From an uncultured Filifactor sp. (GTDB taxonomy: Bacteria > Bacillota > Clostridia > Peptostreptococcales > Filifactoraceae), in contig CAMYCP010000086.1 of assembly GCA_947254385.1 (NCBI GenBank), forward strand, positions 1-5,928: a stretch of DNA of 5,928 bases. Reading direction: 5' to 3'. How positions within the stretch are numbered: the stretch's first letter is position 1; every line of letters begins with the position of its first letter. Made by a program: the position numbers and the translations under genes. Shown here one piece after another: positions 1 through 5,928 of this stretch. The notes under the pieces are model-generated. The model saw only the letters and a program-made list of their open reading frames with translations. It was not told the DNA's origin and ran no database searches.

Positions 1-247
1 CTATAAGTATAAATTGAACAAAAGGTCCCCCGTGTCTTTGAGCTTTTACATAATAAGCATATATTAAACTTCGTATTTCTTCATCATCCGGAAGATTTCT
101 TTCTATTATTTTCATGCACTCCGGGTTTGTACATATAAACATATCGTAGTCTATCGGCAAATCACATCTACAATAGCATGTGTATTTATTTTTATCTTCT
201 TTTTTAAACACTTCTTGAATTTCAGGATAATACGGCTCTTTATACAT
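1..247 (-). CDS. Cysteine-rich protein of unknown function, likely zinc-binding (3' end beyond window)
   Basis: I do not recognise this gene. An open frame of 82 codons starts at an ATG (245-247) and runs off the left edge without a stop, so the C-terminus is missing. The start lies 10 bases after the TAG stop (258-260) of the upstream secreted-protein gene. A weak AGGGA ribosome site overlaps that stop, which suggests translational coupling. The N-terminal part is polar and lysine-rich and shows no signal peptide. Five cysteines cluster at residues 24, 26, 28, 39 and 44 (C-Y-C-R-C, then ICTNPEC), a spacing like a small zinc ribbon or treble-clef knuckle. After it comes an acidic stretch (PDDEE, 53-57) and a tyrosine-rich segment ending in RHGGPF (71-76). 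Zinc binding is inferred from the cysteine spacing only. A cytoplasmic partner or regulator of the neighbouring exported protein is possible but unproven. Confidence 0.6.
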   Translation of the reverse strand, partial: MYKEPYYPEIQEVFKKEDKNKYTCYCRCDLPIDYDMFICTNPECMKIIERNLPDDEEIRSLIYAYYVKAQRHGGPFVQFILI

Positions 248-257
248 AAAATTTTCC

Positions 258-1460
258 CTAATCTGAAAATCCGAAATATCTCATGGACCTTTCCGCTGAG
301 CGTTCGCTTAACGTCCACACCATGGCTTTCCATCTTAAACTGTCTATAATATCTTTTGTAGCCATTATATCGAAAGATAAGAATGATGTCGTAACACTTG
401 CAATCAATCCGATGAATCCTCCGCCAAGTAAAACGGAAACCAATGATAATCCGATATTTATATAAGAAGTTTCAATCCATTCATTATAATTTTCAAGTTT
501 CAAATTTTCTTTTATACTTTCAGCAACTGCTCTTGGGTCATCATACTTTTTCAACTCTTGCTCTATATGTGCGTCAAAAAAATTATTAAAGTTTTCATTC
601 CATCCTTCAATAGTATTCATTTCAACGATTATATTGGGAATTGTTGCAAAATCTTTCTTTTTAACTTCAGCTACCCACTTTAGTACATTTGCTTTTAAAA
701 CAGGCATTAAATCTGATATTCTTTTTACTCTTTGCTTAACAGTTGTAACTGTTGAAACAATACCGTCGGAAGACAGTTCTCCCGCTACACTTACCGCAAG
801 TTCTGCCGCCTCTTTTAATTTTTTTGAATTGTAGACATAACTTAAATAATTGTCATAAACTTTCCTGTCTCTTTCGGTTATCCACGCCGCAAAGATAGTA
901 TCATCGGATATCCACGGTTCTACATTTAATACAGGTTCTGGGGTTCTATCTATATAATGGGACATATACATATATACGGTTTCATCGGTTAAACTTTTTG
1001 CGTGTCTGTCCCTTTCTTTGTTTATTCGTGCCATTTCTTCGGCATATGCCATCATTTGTGCACTTTTATCGGATTCATCTTTATATTTTGAATTTTCTTC
1101 ATCTCCACCGTTTCCGGGTTTAAATATTCCGGAAAAATCTATGGCAGGCGGGGTGGTCAAACCTTTAGATATATAAATTTCCGAAGAAGTAGTTAAAAAT
1201 TCATCGCTACATATATATTCTTCAAGTTCGGCATAAAATTCCGGAGTCTTTTGCGGTATGTCTTTAAAATCATCAAGCGATAGTCCCATATCTTTAAGCA
1301 TTGCTTGAATTTCAAATATATTTGATAAAACCTCAACCTTATTTTGCTCTTGTCCGACTTGCTCGCCATATATTATTTCAGGTGTTGTCGTTGTGAACAA
1401 AAAACAAAATATCATCACAAAAGATAACAATTTACAAAATCTTCTTCTTATCGCTTTCAT
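258..1460 (-). CDS. Exported or membrane-anchored protein of unknown function, 400 aa
   Basis: I do not recognise this family. The start is placed at the ATG at 1458-1460, where GGAGG (1467-1471) sits six bases upstream; an in-frame ATG ten codons earlier has no ribosome site and would spoil the signal peptide. Residues 1-32 look like a Sec signal: basic MKAIRRRF, then a hydrophobic core LLSFVMIFCFLF, with possible cleavage after IIYG. No lipobox cysteine is seen. The next ~300 residues are polar and probably helical, with a low-complexity linker (about 113-135, GNGGDEENSK) and charged helices (140-155, 209-270). Residues 334-363 form a hydrophobic, glycine-rich segment (LLGGGFIGLIA), long enough for one membrane span or hairpin. 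About 37 partly basic residues follow, as expected for a cytoplasmic tail. It is separated from recN by 217 bases and probably has its own promoter. Anchored surface protein or pore-forming protein are both conceivable; neither is shown. Confidence 0.8.
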   Translation of the reverse strand: MKAIRRRFCKLLSFVMIFCFLFTTTTPEIIYGEQVGQEQNKVEVLSNIFEIQAMLKDMGLSLDDFKDIPQKTPEFYAELEEYICSDEFLTTSSEIYISKGLTTPPAIDFSGIFKPGNGGDEENSKYKDESDKSAQMMAYAEEMARINKERDRHAKSLTDETVYMYMSHYIDRTPEPVLNVEPWISDDTIFAAWITERDRKVYDNYLSYVYNSKKLKEAAELAVSVAGELSSDGIVSTVTTVKQRVKRISDLMPVLKANVLKWVAEVKKKDFATIPNIIVEMNTIEGWNENFNNFFDAHIEQELKKYDDPRAVAESIKENLKLENYNEWIETSYINIGLSLVSVLLGGGFIGLIASVTTSFLSFDIMATKDIIDSLRWKAMVWTLSERSAERSMRYFGFSD

Positions 1461-1466
1461 AAAAAT

Positions 1467-1471
1467 CCTCC
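1467..1471 (-). promoter_or_regulatory. Ribosome binding site of the exported protein gene
   Basis: On the minus strand GGAGG is followed by a six-base spacer (ATTTTT) and ATG at 1460. It decides the start: the upstream in-frame ATG at 1490 has only AT-rich sequence in front of it. Confidence 0.85.
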
Positions 1472-1531
1472 AAGTATATTTTTTACACATCTAAAAAATG
1501 TATTTTCTAACATTATTTCAATTCTTAGTTA

Positions 1532-1537
1532 ATTATA
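1532..1537 (-). promoter_or_regulatory. Possible -10 box for the exported protein gene
   Basis: A perfect TATAAT reads on the minus strand about 72 bases before the start codon, in the only sizeable gap of the window. No TTGACA-like -35 hexamer is found at 16-18 bases spacing (ATAAAT is the nearest), and there is no extended TG motif. In DNA this AT-rich the hexamer could occur by chance, so the call is tentative. A separate promoter is nevertheless expected here, because the gene stands apart from the compact operon upstream. Confidence 0.3.
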
Positions 1538-1570
1538 AATACTTACTAATTGATATTTATAAATATTTAT
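1534..1570. repeat. AT-rich inverted repeats in the recN downstream gap
   Basis: TATAAATA (1534-1541) and TATTTATA (1554-1561) are exact inverted copies separated by 12 bases. A second perfect palindrome, ATAAATATTTAT, occupies 1559-1570 and overlaps the right arm. The left arm overlaps the possible TATAAT box, so the set could be an operator. It could equally be a chance product of almost pure A+T sequence. Confidence 0.35.
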
Positions 1571-1634
1571 AGACATAATATTTTTTGCACTAAAAATTTT
1601 TTGTATTTTCTCGGCTATATTCTCATCATCTTTT

Positions 1635-1663
1635 AACCTTAACTATACAAACAAACTAAGGTT
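1635..1663 (-). terminator. Hairpin just after recN; possible 3' end structure, no U-tract
   Basis: Starting 15 bases after the recN stop, the minus-strand transcript can form a 10-base-pair stem (AACCTTAGTT with AGTTAAGGTT) around a 9-base loop. Two of the pairs are G-U wobbles that would become A-C mismatches in the opposite transcript, so the structure is better on the operon's own strand. The stem is followed by AAAAG rather than a run of U, so it is not a canonical intrinsic terminator. It may protect the 3' end, assist termination, or be a protein site. Confidence 0.35.
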
Positions 1664-1677
1664 TATATACAAGTGAT

Positions 1678-3384
1678 TTAACTGTTTTTTATTCTTCCGA
1701 TTTCTTTAATTTTTTCCTGATTTCTTTTAAGCAGGTCTTTAGCCGCATTGAGTCCGAAGTCGGTAATTGCTATGCCGCTTATCATGAAAGCGAGTTCTCT
1801 TATTCGTTCTTCTTCGTTTAACATATATATTTGAATCTGCGTTTCGTTATTTTCAACGATAGATTTTGTAACCAGATAGTGAGCATCGGCAAATGATGCT
1901 ATTTGCGGTAGGTGAGTTATTGCAATTACTTGTCTGTATTTTCCTATTGTGGCGAGTTTTTCACCTATGAGTTGAGCCGACATTCCGCTCACTCCGGTGT
2001 CAATTTCGTCGAAAATCAAAGTATCTATACAGTCTTCAGCCGCAGTTGCGGATTTTATTGCAAGCATAAAACGTGAGATTTCACCTCCGGATGCAACTTT
2101 TCTTAAAGGCTTTAAATCTTGTCCCGGATTAAAACTTACAAGAAATTCACAATTCAAATTACCGCTTGAGGAAAAATCTTCTTTTTCTTCAAAATTGATT
2201 TTAAATGCAACTTGTCTGAAGTTTAGAGTTTTAAGTTCTTTTTTTACTTTTTCTTCAAGAGTAGTTGCGGTTTCTCTTCTTAATTCGTTGATTTCATAAG
2301 AAATTTTTTTAAGTTCATCTATGAGTTTTTCTTTTGTTTCGTTTAATTCTTTTTCTACAATTTCCTGATTTTCAAGTTTTTTTATTCTTTCCGTTGCATC
2401 TTTTTTAAATTTTTCAACTTTTTCATATCCGTTGCCGTATTTTTGAAAAATTAATTGTATTGCCGACATTCTTGATTCAATGTAATCTATGTCAACTCCC
2501 TCAGAATCAAAACCGGATTTTATTTTTCCTATTTCATTTGCTATGTCTTCAATAGTATAGTAACAGTCGGATAAAGATTCTTTCCAATTTTTAATTTCAG
2601 CTTTATAACCTGTTGCCACATCTATTTTATCTATGCAGTGATCTAACAGTGAAAGTATCGATCCTTCTCTTTCGTATAACATATCATAAGTTTCATTTAT
2701 GCTGAGCTGAATTTTTTCAAAGTTCAGATAACTTTTGCGTTGTTCTTCCAGCTTTTCGGTTTCACCGGGTTTTATTGCCGCCGTTTCTATTTCCGAAACT
2801 TGAAATTTAAGTAAATCAATTTCTTTTTGAGTGTTGAATGATGAAGATACCTTTATCTCACTCAGTTGTTTCAGCACCGACATATATCTTGAATATATAC
2901 CGGAATACTTTTGTTTTAATGAATATATACTTTTTTTACCGAAAGAATCCAAAAGTTGCATTTGTTGTTCTTTATCATTTAAGCTGTCAAATTCATTTTG
3001 TCCGTGTATATCTACAAGTGTTTGAGTAAATTCTTTCAGGTTTTGAAGTGTTACCGTTTTTCCGTTTATCCGTGCTACAGATTTTCCGTCACTGAATATC
3101 TCTCTTGTAATTGCAACATCACGATCCGCTTTTATTCCATATCTTAAAAGCGTAAGTTTTTGATTGTCGGTTAAATTTGAAATTAAAAGTCCTATTGAAC
3201 TTTTGTCACTTCCTTTGTATATAGCGTCTTTATCAGATCTTCCACCCAAGCATAAAGATATCGCATCAATTATTACGGATTTTCCGGAGCCGGTTTCACC
3301 GGTCATAACTGAAAAACCGTTTTTAAATCGTAAATTCAATTCTTTAACTAGGGCATAATCTTTAATTGAGATTTGTTCAATCAT
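1678..3384 (-). CDS. recN: DNA repair protein RecN (SMC-like ATPase), 568 aa
   Basis: RecN is a cytoplasmic SMC-family ATPase recruited early to double-strand breaks, where it helps tether DNA ends and supports RecA-dependent recombination (family knowledge). The sequence shows the full layout: N-terminal ATPase half with Walker A GETGSGKS (29-36) and the RecN-typical DIHGQNE (125-131); a long charged helical, coiled-coil middle (about 150-390); and the C-terminal ATPase half with signature VASGGEISR (430-438), Walker B TLIFDEID (455-462), the DTGVSG loop (462-467) and the switch histidine in AITHLPQIA (H491). The length is normal for the family. The start is the ATG at 3382-3384, which has AGGAGG six bases upstream and gives the usual MIEQISIKDYALV beginning; an in-frame ATG ten codons earlier lies inside tlyA. 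It overlaps the 3' end of tlyA by 8 bases and is the last gene of the operon. No defect is seen. Confidence 0.97.
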   Translation of the reverse strand: MIEQISIKDYALVKELNLRFKNGFSVMTGETGSGKSVIIDAISLCLGGRSDKDAIYKGSDKSSIGLLISNLTDNQKLTLLRYGIKADRDVAITREIFSDGKSVARINGKTVTLQNLKEFTQTLVDIHGQNEFDSLNDKEQQMQLLDSFGKKSIYSLKQKYSGIYSRYMSVLKQLSEIKVSSSFNTQKEIDLLKFQVSEIETAAIKPGETEKLEEQRKSYLNFEKIQLSINETYDMLYEREGSILSLLDHCIDKIDVATGYKAEIKNWKESLSDCYYTIEDIANEIGKIKSGFDSEGVDIDYIESRMSAIQLIFQKYGNGYEKVEKFKKDATERIKKLENQEIVEKELNETKEKLIDELKKISYEINELRRETATTLEEKVKKELKTLNFRQVAFKINFEEKEDFSSSGNLNCEFLVSFNPGQDLKPLRKVASGGEISRFMLAIKSATAAEDCIDTLIFDEIDTGVSGMSAQLIGEKLATIGKYRQVIAITHLPQIASFADAHYLVTKSIVENNETQIQIYMLNEEERIRELAFMISGIAITDFGLNAAKDLLKRNQEKIKEIGRIKNS

Positions 3385-4189
3385 TTTTTTCCTCCTGATT
3401 TTTGTCAAGTTCATGTGATATTTCCACTACAGAGGTCACATCATAGCATGGTACAAAATTTTCGTTGTTTGAAAAATACATAAGGTATTCTATGTTGCCT
3501 TTTCCGCCTTTAATTGGAGAAAAAGTTAAATTTTTTACAAAATATCCGTTTTCTTTTACATATGATATACATGAGTTTATTGCACTTATATGTTTTGTTT
3601 TTTCACGGACTATTCCGTTTTTACCTACTTCATCTTTTCCGACTTCAAATTGAGGTTTTATAAGAGATACACATTCAAAATCCATACTTGCAAATTCTGA
3701 AAGTCTGTTTATTATGAGTTTGAGTGATATAAATGATACGTCAATTGAAAAAAAATCTATATCGGAAATATTTTCTTTTTTTAAATATCTAAAATTTGTA
3801 CGTTCAATTACAGTTACACGATTGTCCGTTCTTAAAGACCAGTCAAGCTGTCCGTATCCGACATCCACGGCATATACGTGTCCGGCTCCGTTTTTAAGCA
3901 TACAGTCGGTAAAACCGCCGGTAGATGCACCTATGTCCATGCATATTTTATTTTTTAAATCTATATTAAAGTCATTAATCGCTTTGGCAAGTTTAAATCC
4001 TCCTCTTGAGACATAAGGTAACGGATCTTTTTTTAAACGTACGTTAGTGTTTAAATCCACCTGCATACCGGGTTTATCGGCAACTTTATCATAAATGAGT
4101 ACGTTGCCCGCCATAATGTCGGCTTTTGCCTTTTCTCTCGAAGAGTAAATACCTTTTTCAAAAAGCAATATATCTAGTCTCTTTTTCAT
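3377..4189 (-). CDS. tlyA: TlyA-family S4-domain rRNA 2'-O-methyltransferase, 270 aa
   Basis: TlyA proteins are SAM-dependent methyltransferases; the mycobacterial member 2'-O-methylates cytidines of 16S and/or 23S rRNA, which affects capreomycin sensitivity. The old name haemolysin is probably misleading. An S4 RNA-binding domain fills residues 1-60 (KKRLDILLFEKGIYSSREKA), followed by the conserved link YVSRGGFKL (59-67). The FtsJ-like methyltransferase fold has the SAM loop DIGASTGGFTDC (85-96), AVDVGYGQL (107-115), FSIDVSF (147-153), KPQFEVG (178-184) and GNIEYL (231-236). K66, D150, K178 and E234 fit the K-D-K-E set expected of this methyltransferase class. The start ATG has AAGGTG five bases upstream. 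It lies 16 bases after the YuiD-like gene and overlaps recN by 8. The exact rRNA target in this organism cannot be told from the sequence. Confidence 0.95.
   Translation of the reverse strand: MKKRLDILLFEKGIYSSREKAKADIMAGNVLIYDKVADKPGMQVDLNTNVRLKKDPLPYVSRGGFKLAKAINDFNIDLKNKICMDIGASTGGFTDCMLKNGAGHVYAVDVGYGQLDWSLRTDNRVTVIERTNFRYLKKENISDIDFFSIDVSFISLKLIINRLSEFASMDFECVSLIKPQFEVGKDEVGKNGIVREKTKHISAINSCISYVKENGYFVKNLTFSPIKGGKGNIEYLMYFSNNENFVPCYDVTSVVEISHELDKNQEEKND
3391..3396 (-). promoter_or_regulatory. Ribosome binding site of recN, inside the tlyA coding end
   Basis: A perfect AGGAGG on the minus strand is six bases before the recN ATG at 3384. It lies within the last codons of tlyA, so recN has its own strong initiation site despite overlapping the tlyA stop. 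It settles the recN start over the in-frame ATG at 3414. Confidence 0.9.
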
Positions 4190-4205
4190 CTTTCACCTTA
4201 AAAAT

Positions 4206-4655
4206 CTATAAAACCATAGATGACATTACAATTCCTAAAAGTGCTCCGCATATTACTTCCATCGGCGTATGACCGACCAATTCTTTAAGCTCCGAAAATT
4301 CAACTTTCAAAAATTTTTGGTTCTGTTGCTGCTCGAATATTCTGTTGAGTACCGCCGCTTGTTTTCCAACAGATTGTCTCACTCCGGCGGCATCGTACAT
4401 TACCACAAGAGCAAATACCAAGGAAAATGCAAATAAATTGGAGCCGTACCCTGATTTTATACCTATGGAATTAGCAAGTCCCGTTACAAAAGAAGAATGA
4501 GAACTCGGCATTCCACCTGAGCCTACAAAACGTGTAATATCAAATTTTTTATATTTAACAAGTGTTAGTACAAATTTAAGAAACTGCGCAACAAACCAAC
4601 ATAAAATGGCAGTCCACAATACTTCATTTTTTAATATTTCCATTAAAACGTTCAT
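4206..4655 (-). CDS. YuiD-like divergent PAP2 family membrane protein (DUF212), 149 aa
   Basis: This is a small integral membrane protein related to phosphatidic acid phosphatase type 2 enzymes. The family motifs are GGMPSSHS (47-54), YDAAGVR (87-93) and GHTPMEV (128-134), which contain the histidines and the aspartate/arginine expected around a PAP2-type active site. Three or four hydrophobic segments are visible (about 11-33, 55-65, 72-89, 133-149). The length is typical. Substrate is unknown; an isoprenoid or lipid phosphate is a guess supported by its place six bases after ispA and by the frequent pairing of these genes in Firmicutes. The first ATG is used; its ribosome site is weak (AGG within the stop of ispA), so translation probably depends on coupling. 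A second ATG four codons later has no better site. Confidence 0.9.
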   Translation of the reverse strand: MNVLMEILKNEVLWTAILCWFVAQFLKFVLTLVKYKKFDITRFVGSGGMPSSHSSFVTGLANSIGIKSGYGSNLFAFSLVFALVVMYDAAGVRQSVGKQAAVLNRIFEQQQNQKFLKVEFSELKELVGHTPMEVICGALLGIVMSSMVL

Positions 4656-4661
4656 ATAGAC

Positions 4662-5567
4662 CTACCATTCTCTTTGAATTAATTCTTCTCCCAAATATTT
4701 CAAAAAATCGGTATCTGTTTTAGCTGTTTTTATTTTTTCCAAAAGGTTTGCGGCTTTATCAACGGTTTTTTTCGCAAGTTTTTTAGACTTTTCAACGCCG
4801 AATAATTTGGGATATGTAGTTTTGTATACGTCCATACCTGTATTTTTACCTATTTTGGAAAAATCACCCGTATAATCCAATATATCATCTGCAATTTGAA
4901 AAGCAAGCCCCAACGTGTTACCGTACTCTTTGAGTATATCCAAAGTAAGTTCATCACAAGATGCAAGGATGCCACCTATTGTCACCGCCACTTTAAATAA
5001 TGCTCCCGTTTTACGATAATGAAGATAGCGGAGCGTGTCATAGTCAATCTCTTTATTTTCATTTATTATGTCAATTACCTGTCCACCTATCATTCCGCTT
5101 ATACCGCTACTTTTATATAAAAGTGAAACAGCTTTGGCAAACCGTTCATCGTTATTTTTATAATTCTTCGTTACATATTCGATAGAACCGTTTAAAAGCG
5201 CATCGCCTGCCAAAATTGCCATAGCCTCCCCGTATACAACGTGATTGCTCGGCTTTCCCCGTCTGAAGTCGTCGTTATCCATAGCAGGAAGGTCGTCGTG
5301 TATAAGCGAATAAGTATGTATCATCTCAATTGCCACCGCAAACGGATAACTTTCTTCAAAAGGTATACCGAATATGCGTGCCGTCTGAAGTAAAATGATA
5401 GGTCTGACCCTTTTACTTTTTGCAAGTAGACTGTAATTACAAGCATCAACTATCACTTCCTGAGGAGTGTGTTTCATATCTTCGCCAAACACCGTTTGAA
5501 GTTTTTCTTCGATAAAATTTTTAGTTTCGGCATATTCTTTTAAGTATTCGTCTCTATTCGTTATCAT
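4662..5567 (-). CDS. ispA: Farnesyl diphosphate synthase type polyprenyl synthetase, 301 aa
   Basis: The enzyme condenses isopentenyl diphosphate with allylic diphosphates to give farnesyl diphosphate, precursor of undecaprenyl phosphate and quinones; it is soluble and Mg2+-dependent. Both aspartate-rich motifs are intact: the first as DDLPAMDNDDFRRGKP (91-106), the second as DDILD (227-231). GGQVIDI (161-167), HYRKTGALF (183-191) and TYPKLFG (251-257) are also as expected, and the length is typical. The four-residue insert in the first motif and the tyrosine in MIHTYSLIHDD (82-92) fit bacterial farnesyl synthases; a geranylgeranyl product cannot be excluded. The start ATG lies inside the end of xseB (14-base overlap). 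The nearest AGGAGAA (5581-5587) is 13 bases away, so translational coupling to xseB is likely. The dxs gene that often follows ispA in Firmicutes is not here. Confidence 0.94.
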   Translation of the reverse strand: MITNRDEYLKEYAETKNFIEEKLQTVFGEDMKHTPQEVIVDACNYSLLAKSKRVRPIILLQTARIFGIPFEESYPFAVAIEMIHTYSLIHDDLPAMDNDDFRRGKPSNHVVYGEAMAILAGDALLNGSIEYVTKNYKNNDERFAKAVSLLYKSSGISGMIGGQVIDIINENKEIDYDTLRYLHYRKTGALFKVAVTIGGILASCDELTLDILKEYGNTLGLAFQIADDILDYTGDFSKIGKNTGMDVYKTTYPKLFGVEKSKKLAKKTVDKAANLLEKIKTAKTDTDFLKYLGEELIQREW

Positions 5568-5769
5568 CGTTTAAATCAACTTCTCCTGAATCTTTTACAA
5601 TATTAATTTTTTCTTCCATCTTTTTAAGTTCTTCACTTAAATTGTTATAAAGTTTCATACCGTCTTCATATAACGATATGGCATTATCCAAAGATATGTT
5701 CTCATCTTTAAGTTTTTCACTTATAGTTTGTAATTTTTTAAGTTTTGTTTCAAAAGTTTCATTTTGCAT
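5554..5769 (-). CDS. xseB: Exodeoxyribonuclease VII small subunit, 71 aa
   Basis: XseB is the small helical subunit that assembles in several copies on XseA to form exonuclease VII, which degrades single-stranded DNA to short oligonucleotides during repair. The sequence shows the family pattern: ETFETKLKKLQTISEKL, then ENISLDNAISLYEDGM and a helical, acidic C-terminal part. The length is normal. The chosen start is the ATG at 5767-5769, which has AGGTGA five bases upstream; a GTG three codons earlier (5778) is part of that ribosome site and is rejected. The gene overlaps xseA by 11 bases and ispA by 14, so all three are probably translated in a coupled way and in fixed ratio. Confidence 0.95.
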   Translation of the reverse strand: MQNETFETKLKKLQTISEKLKDENISLDNAISLYEDGMKLYNNLSEELKKMEEKINIVKDSGEVDLNDDNE

Positions 5770-5928
5770 AATCTTCACCTGTATTTATAACTTTTACTTT
5801 AACTTTGCCGTCCGACATCATAAGAGTAATTTCATCTTCTCTTTTTAGTTCGCTTATTTTTAGTATACGTTTATCACCTTTAAATAAAAGTGCAAACCCT
5901 TTTTTTAATATGTTGGATATGGATAAAT
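5759..5928 (-). CDS. xseA: Exodeoxyribonuclease VII large subunit, C-terminal end only (5' part beyond window)
   Basis: The last 55 codons of a gene entering from the right edge are visible, ending at TGA (5759-5761). The text matches the C-terminal tail of XseA: NILKKGFALLF corresponds to the family's LxRGYAIV segment, followed by ISELKREDEITLMMSDGK, the typical sequence before the final beta strands that contact XseB. XseA carries the catalytic and OB-fold domains of exonuclease VII, all of which lie outside this window, so their integrity cannot be judged. It overlaps xseB by 11 bases, the classic arrangement for this pair. Identity rests on the short tail plus the downstream xseB. Confidence 0.85.
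   Translation of the reverse strand, partial: LSISNILKKGFALLFKGDKRILKISELKREDEITLMMSDGKVKVKVINTGEDYAK
5775..5780 (-). promoter_or_regulatory. Ribosome binding site of xseB, inside xseA
   Basis: AGGTGA on the minus strand is five bases before the xseB ATG at 5769 and lies within the xseA tail. It contains the GTG that would otherwise be read as a three-codon-earlier start, which settles the start choice. Confidence 0.7.

Noticed and set aside
151..333. 60-codon open frame on the minus strand beginning MESHGVDV
   Set aside because: It overlaps the ends of two better-supported genes in another frame, has no ribosome site, and its lysine/isoleucine-rich text looks like an out-of-frame reading of AT-rich DNA.
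1404..1408. Cysteine in the signal region as a lipoprotein site
   Set aside because: The cysteine at residue 18 sits in the middle of the hydrophobic core with no L-[AS]-[GA]-C lipobox, so lipidation is unlikely.
1461..1490. Ten-codon N-terminal extension of the exported protein (MCKKYTWRIF)
   Set aside because: It includes the GGAGG sequence itself and has no ribosome site; the start at 1460 gives a standard signal peptide.
1997..2299. 100-codon plus-strand open frame opposite recN
   Set aside because: It is antisense to the conserved recN signature and Walker B region, is serine/phenylalanine-rich as expected for a shadow frame, and has no promoter or ribosome site.
3385..3414. Ten-codon N-terminal extension of recN (MNLTKIRRKK)
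   Set aside because: It would lie within tlyA with no ribosome site; the perfect AGGAGG points to the ATG at 3384, and the family begins at that methionine.
3714..4016. 100-codon plus-strand open frame opposite tlyA
   Set aside because: It mirrors the conserved methyltransferase core of tlyA; nothing in its sequence suggests a protein of its own.
3377..4189. Reading tlyA as a haemolysin or virulence toxin
   Set aside because: All visible motifs are those of an S4-domain rRNA methyltransferase, and the setting is a housekeeping operon.
1..5928. Search for CRISPR, tRNA, rRNA, transposon ends or a riboswitch
   Set aside because: No spaced direct repeats, cloverleaf sequence, transposase text or recognisable structured leader was seen; the only gap over 100 bases is 1461-1677.

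Overview
The window looks like AT-rich chromosomal DNA from a low-GC Firmicute, probably a Clostridia- or Tissierellia-type anaerobe. This rests on AT-biased codons (many AGA, ATA, TTA), strong AGGAGG-type ribosome sites, and the conserved Firmicutes gene order xseA-xseB-ispA-(yuiD-like)-tlyA-recN. No genus can be named from the sequence alone. Every supported gene lies on the minus strand, so transcription runs from right to left.

Right to left, the housekeeping block (5928 to 1678) holds the 3' end of xseA and complete xseB (exonuclease VII large and small subunits), ispA (farnesyl diphosphate synthase type), a YuiD-like divergent PAP2 membrane protein, tlyA (S4-domain SAM methyltransferase) and recN (SMC-like DNA repair ATPase). 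It is very compact: xseA/xseB, xseB/ispA and tlyA/recN overlap by 11, 14 and 8 bases, and the other gaps are 6 and 16 bases. It is almost certainly one operon with translational coupling. It joins DNA processing and repair (XseAB, RecN), isoprenoid supply (IspA) and rRNA modification (TlyA). Genes that often sit inside this block in Clostridia and Bacilli (dxs, nadK, argR) are absent here, and spoIVB does not follow recN.

A 217-base AT-rich gap (1461-1677) follows recN. It contains a hairpin just after the recN stop, AT-rich palindromes, and a possible -10 box for the next unit. It is the only sizeable non-coding stretch; no gap exceeds 300 bases.

The left part (1-1460) is an accessory-looking two-gene unit that I do not recognise: a 400-residue protein with a signal peptide and a glycine-rich hydrophobic segment near its C-terminus, then, ten bases after its stop, a cysteine-rich small protein cut by the window edge. 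This pair is the most plausible place for undescribed biology. I see no RNA genes, CRISPR arrays, insertion sequences, phage genes or recognisable defence system.
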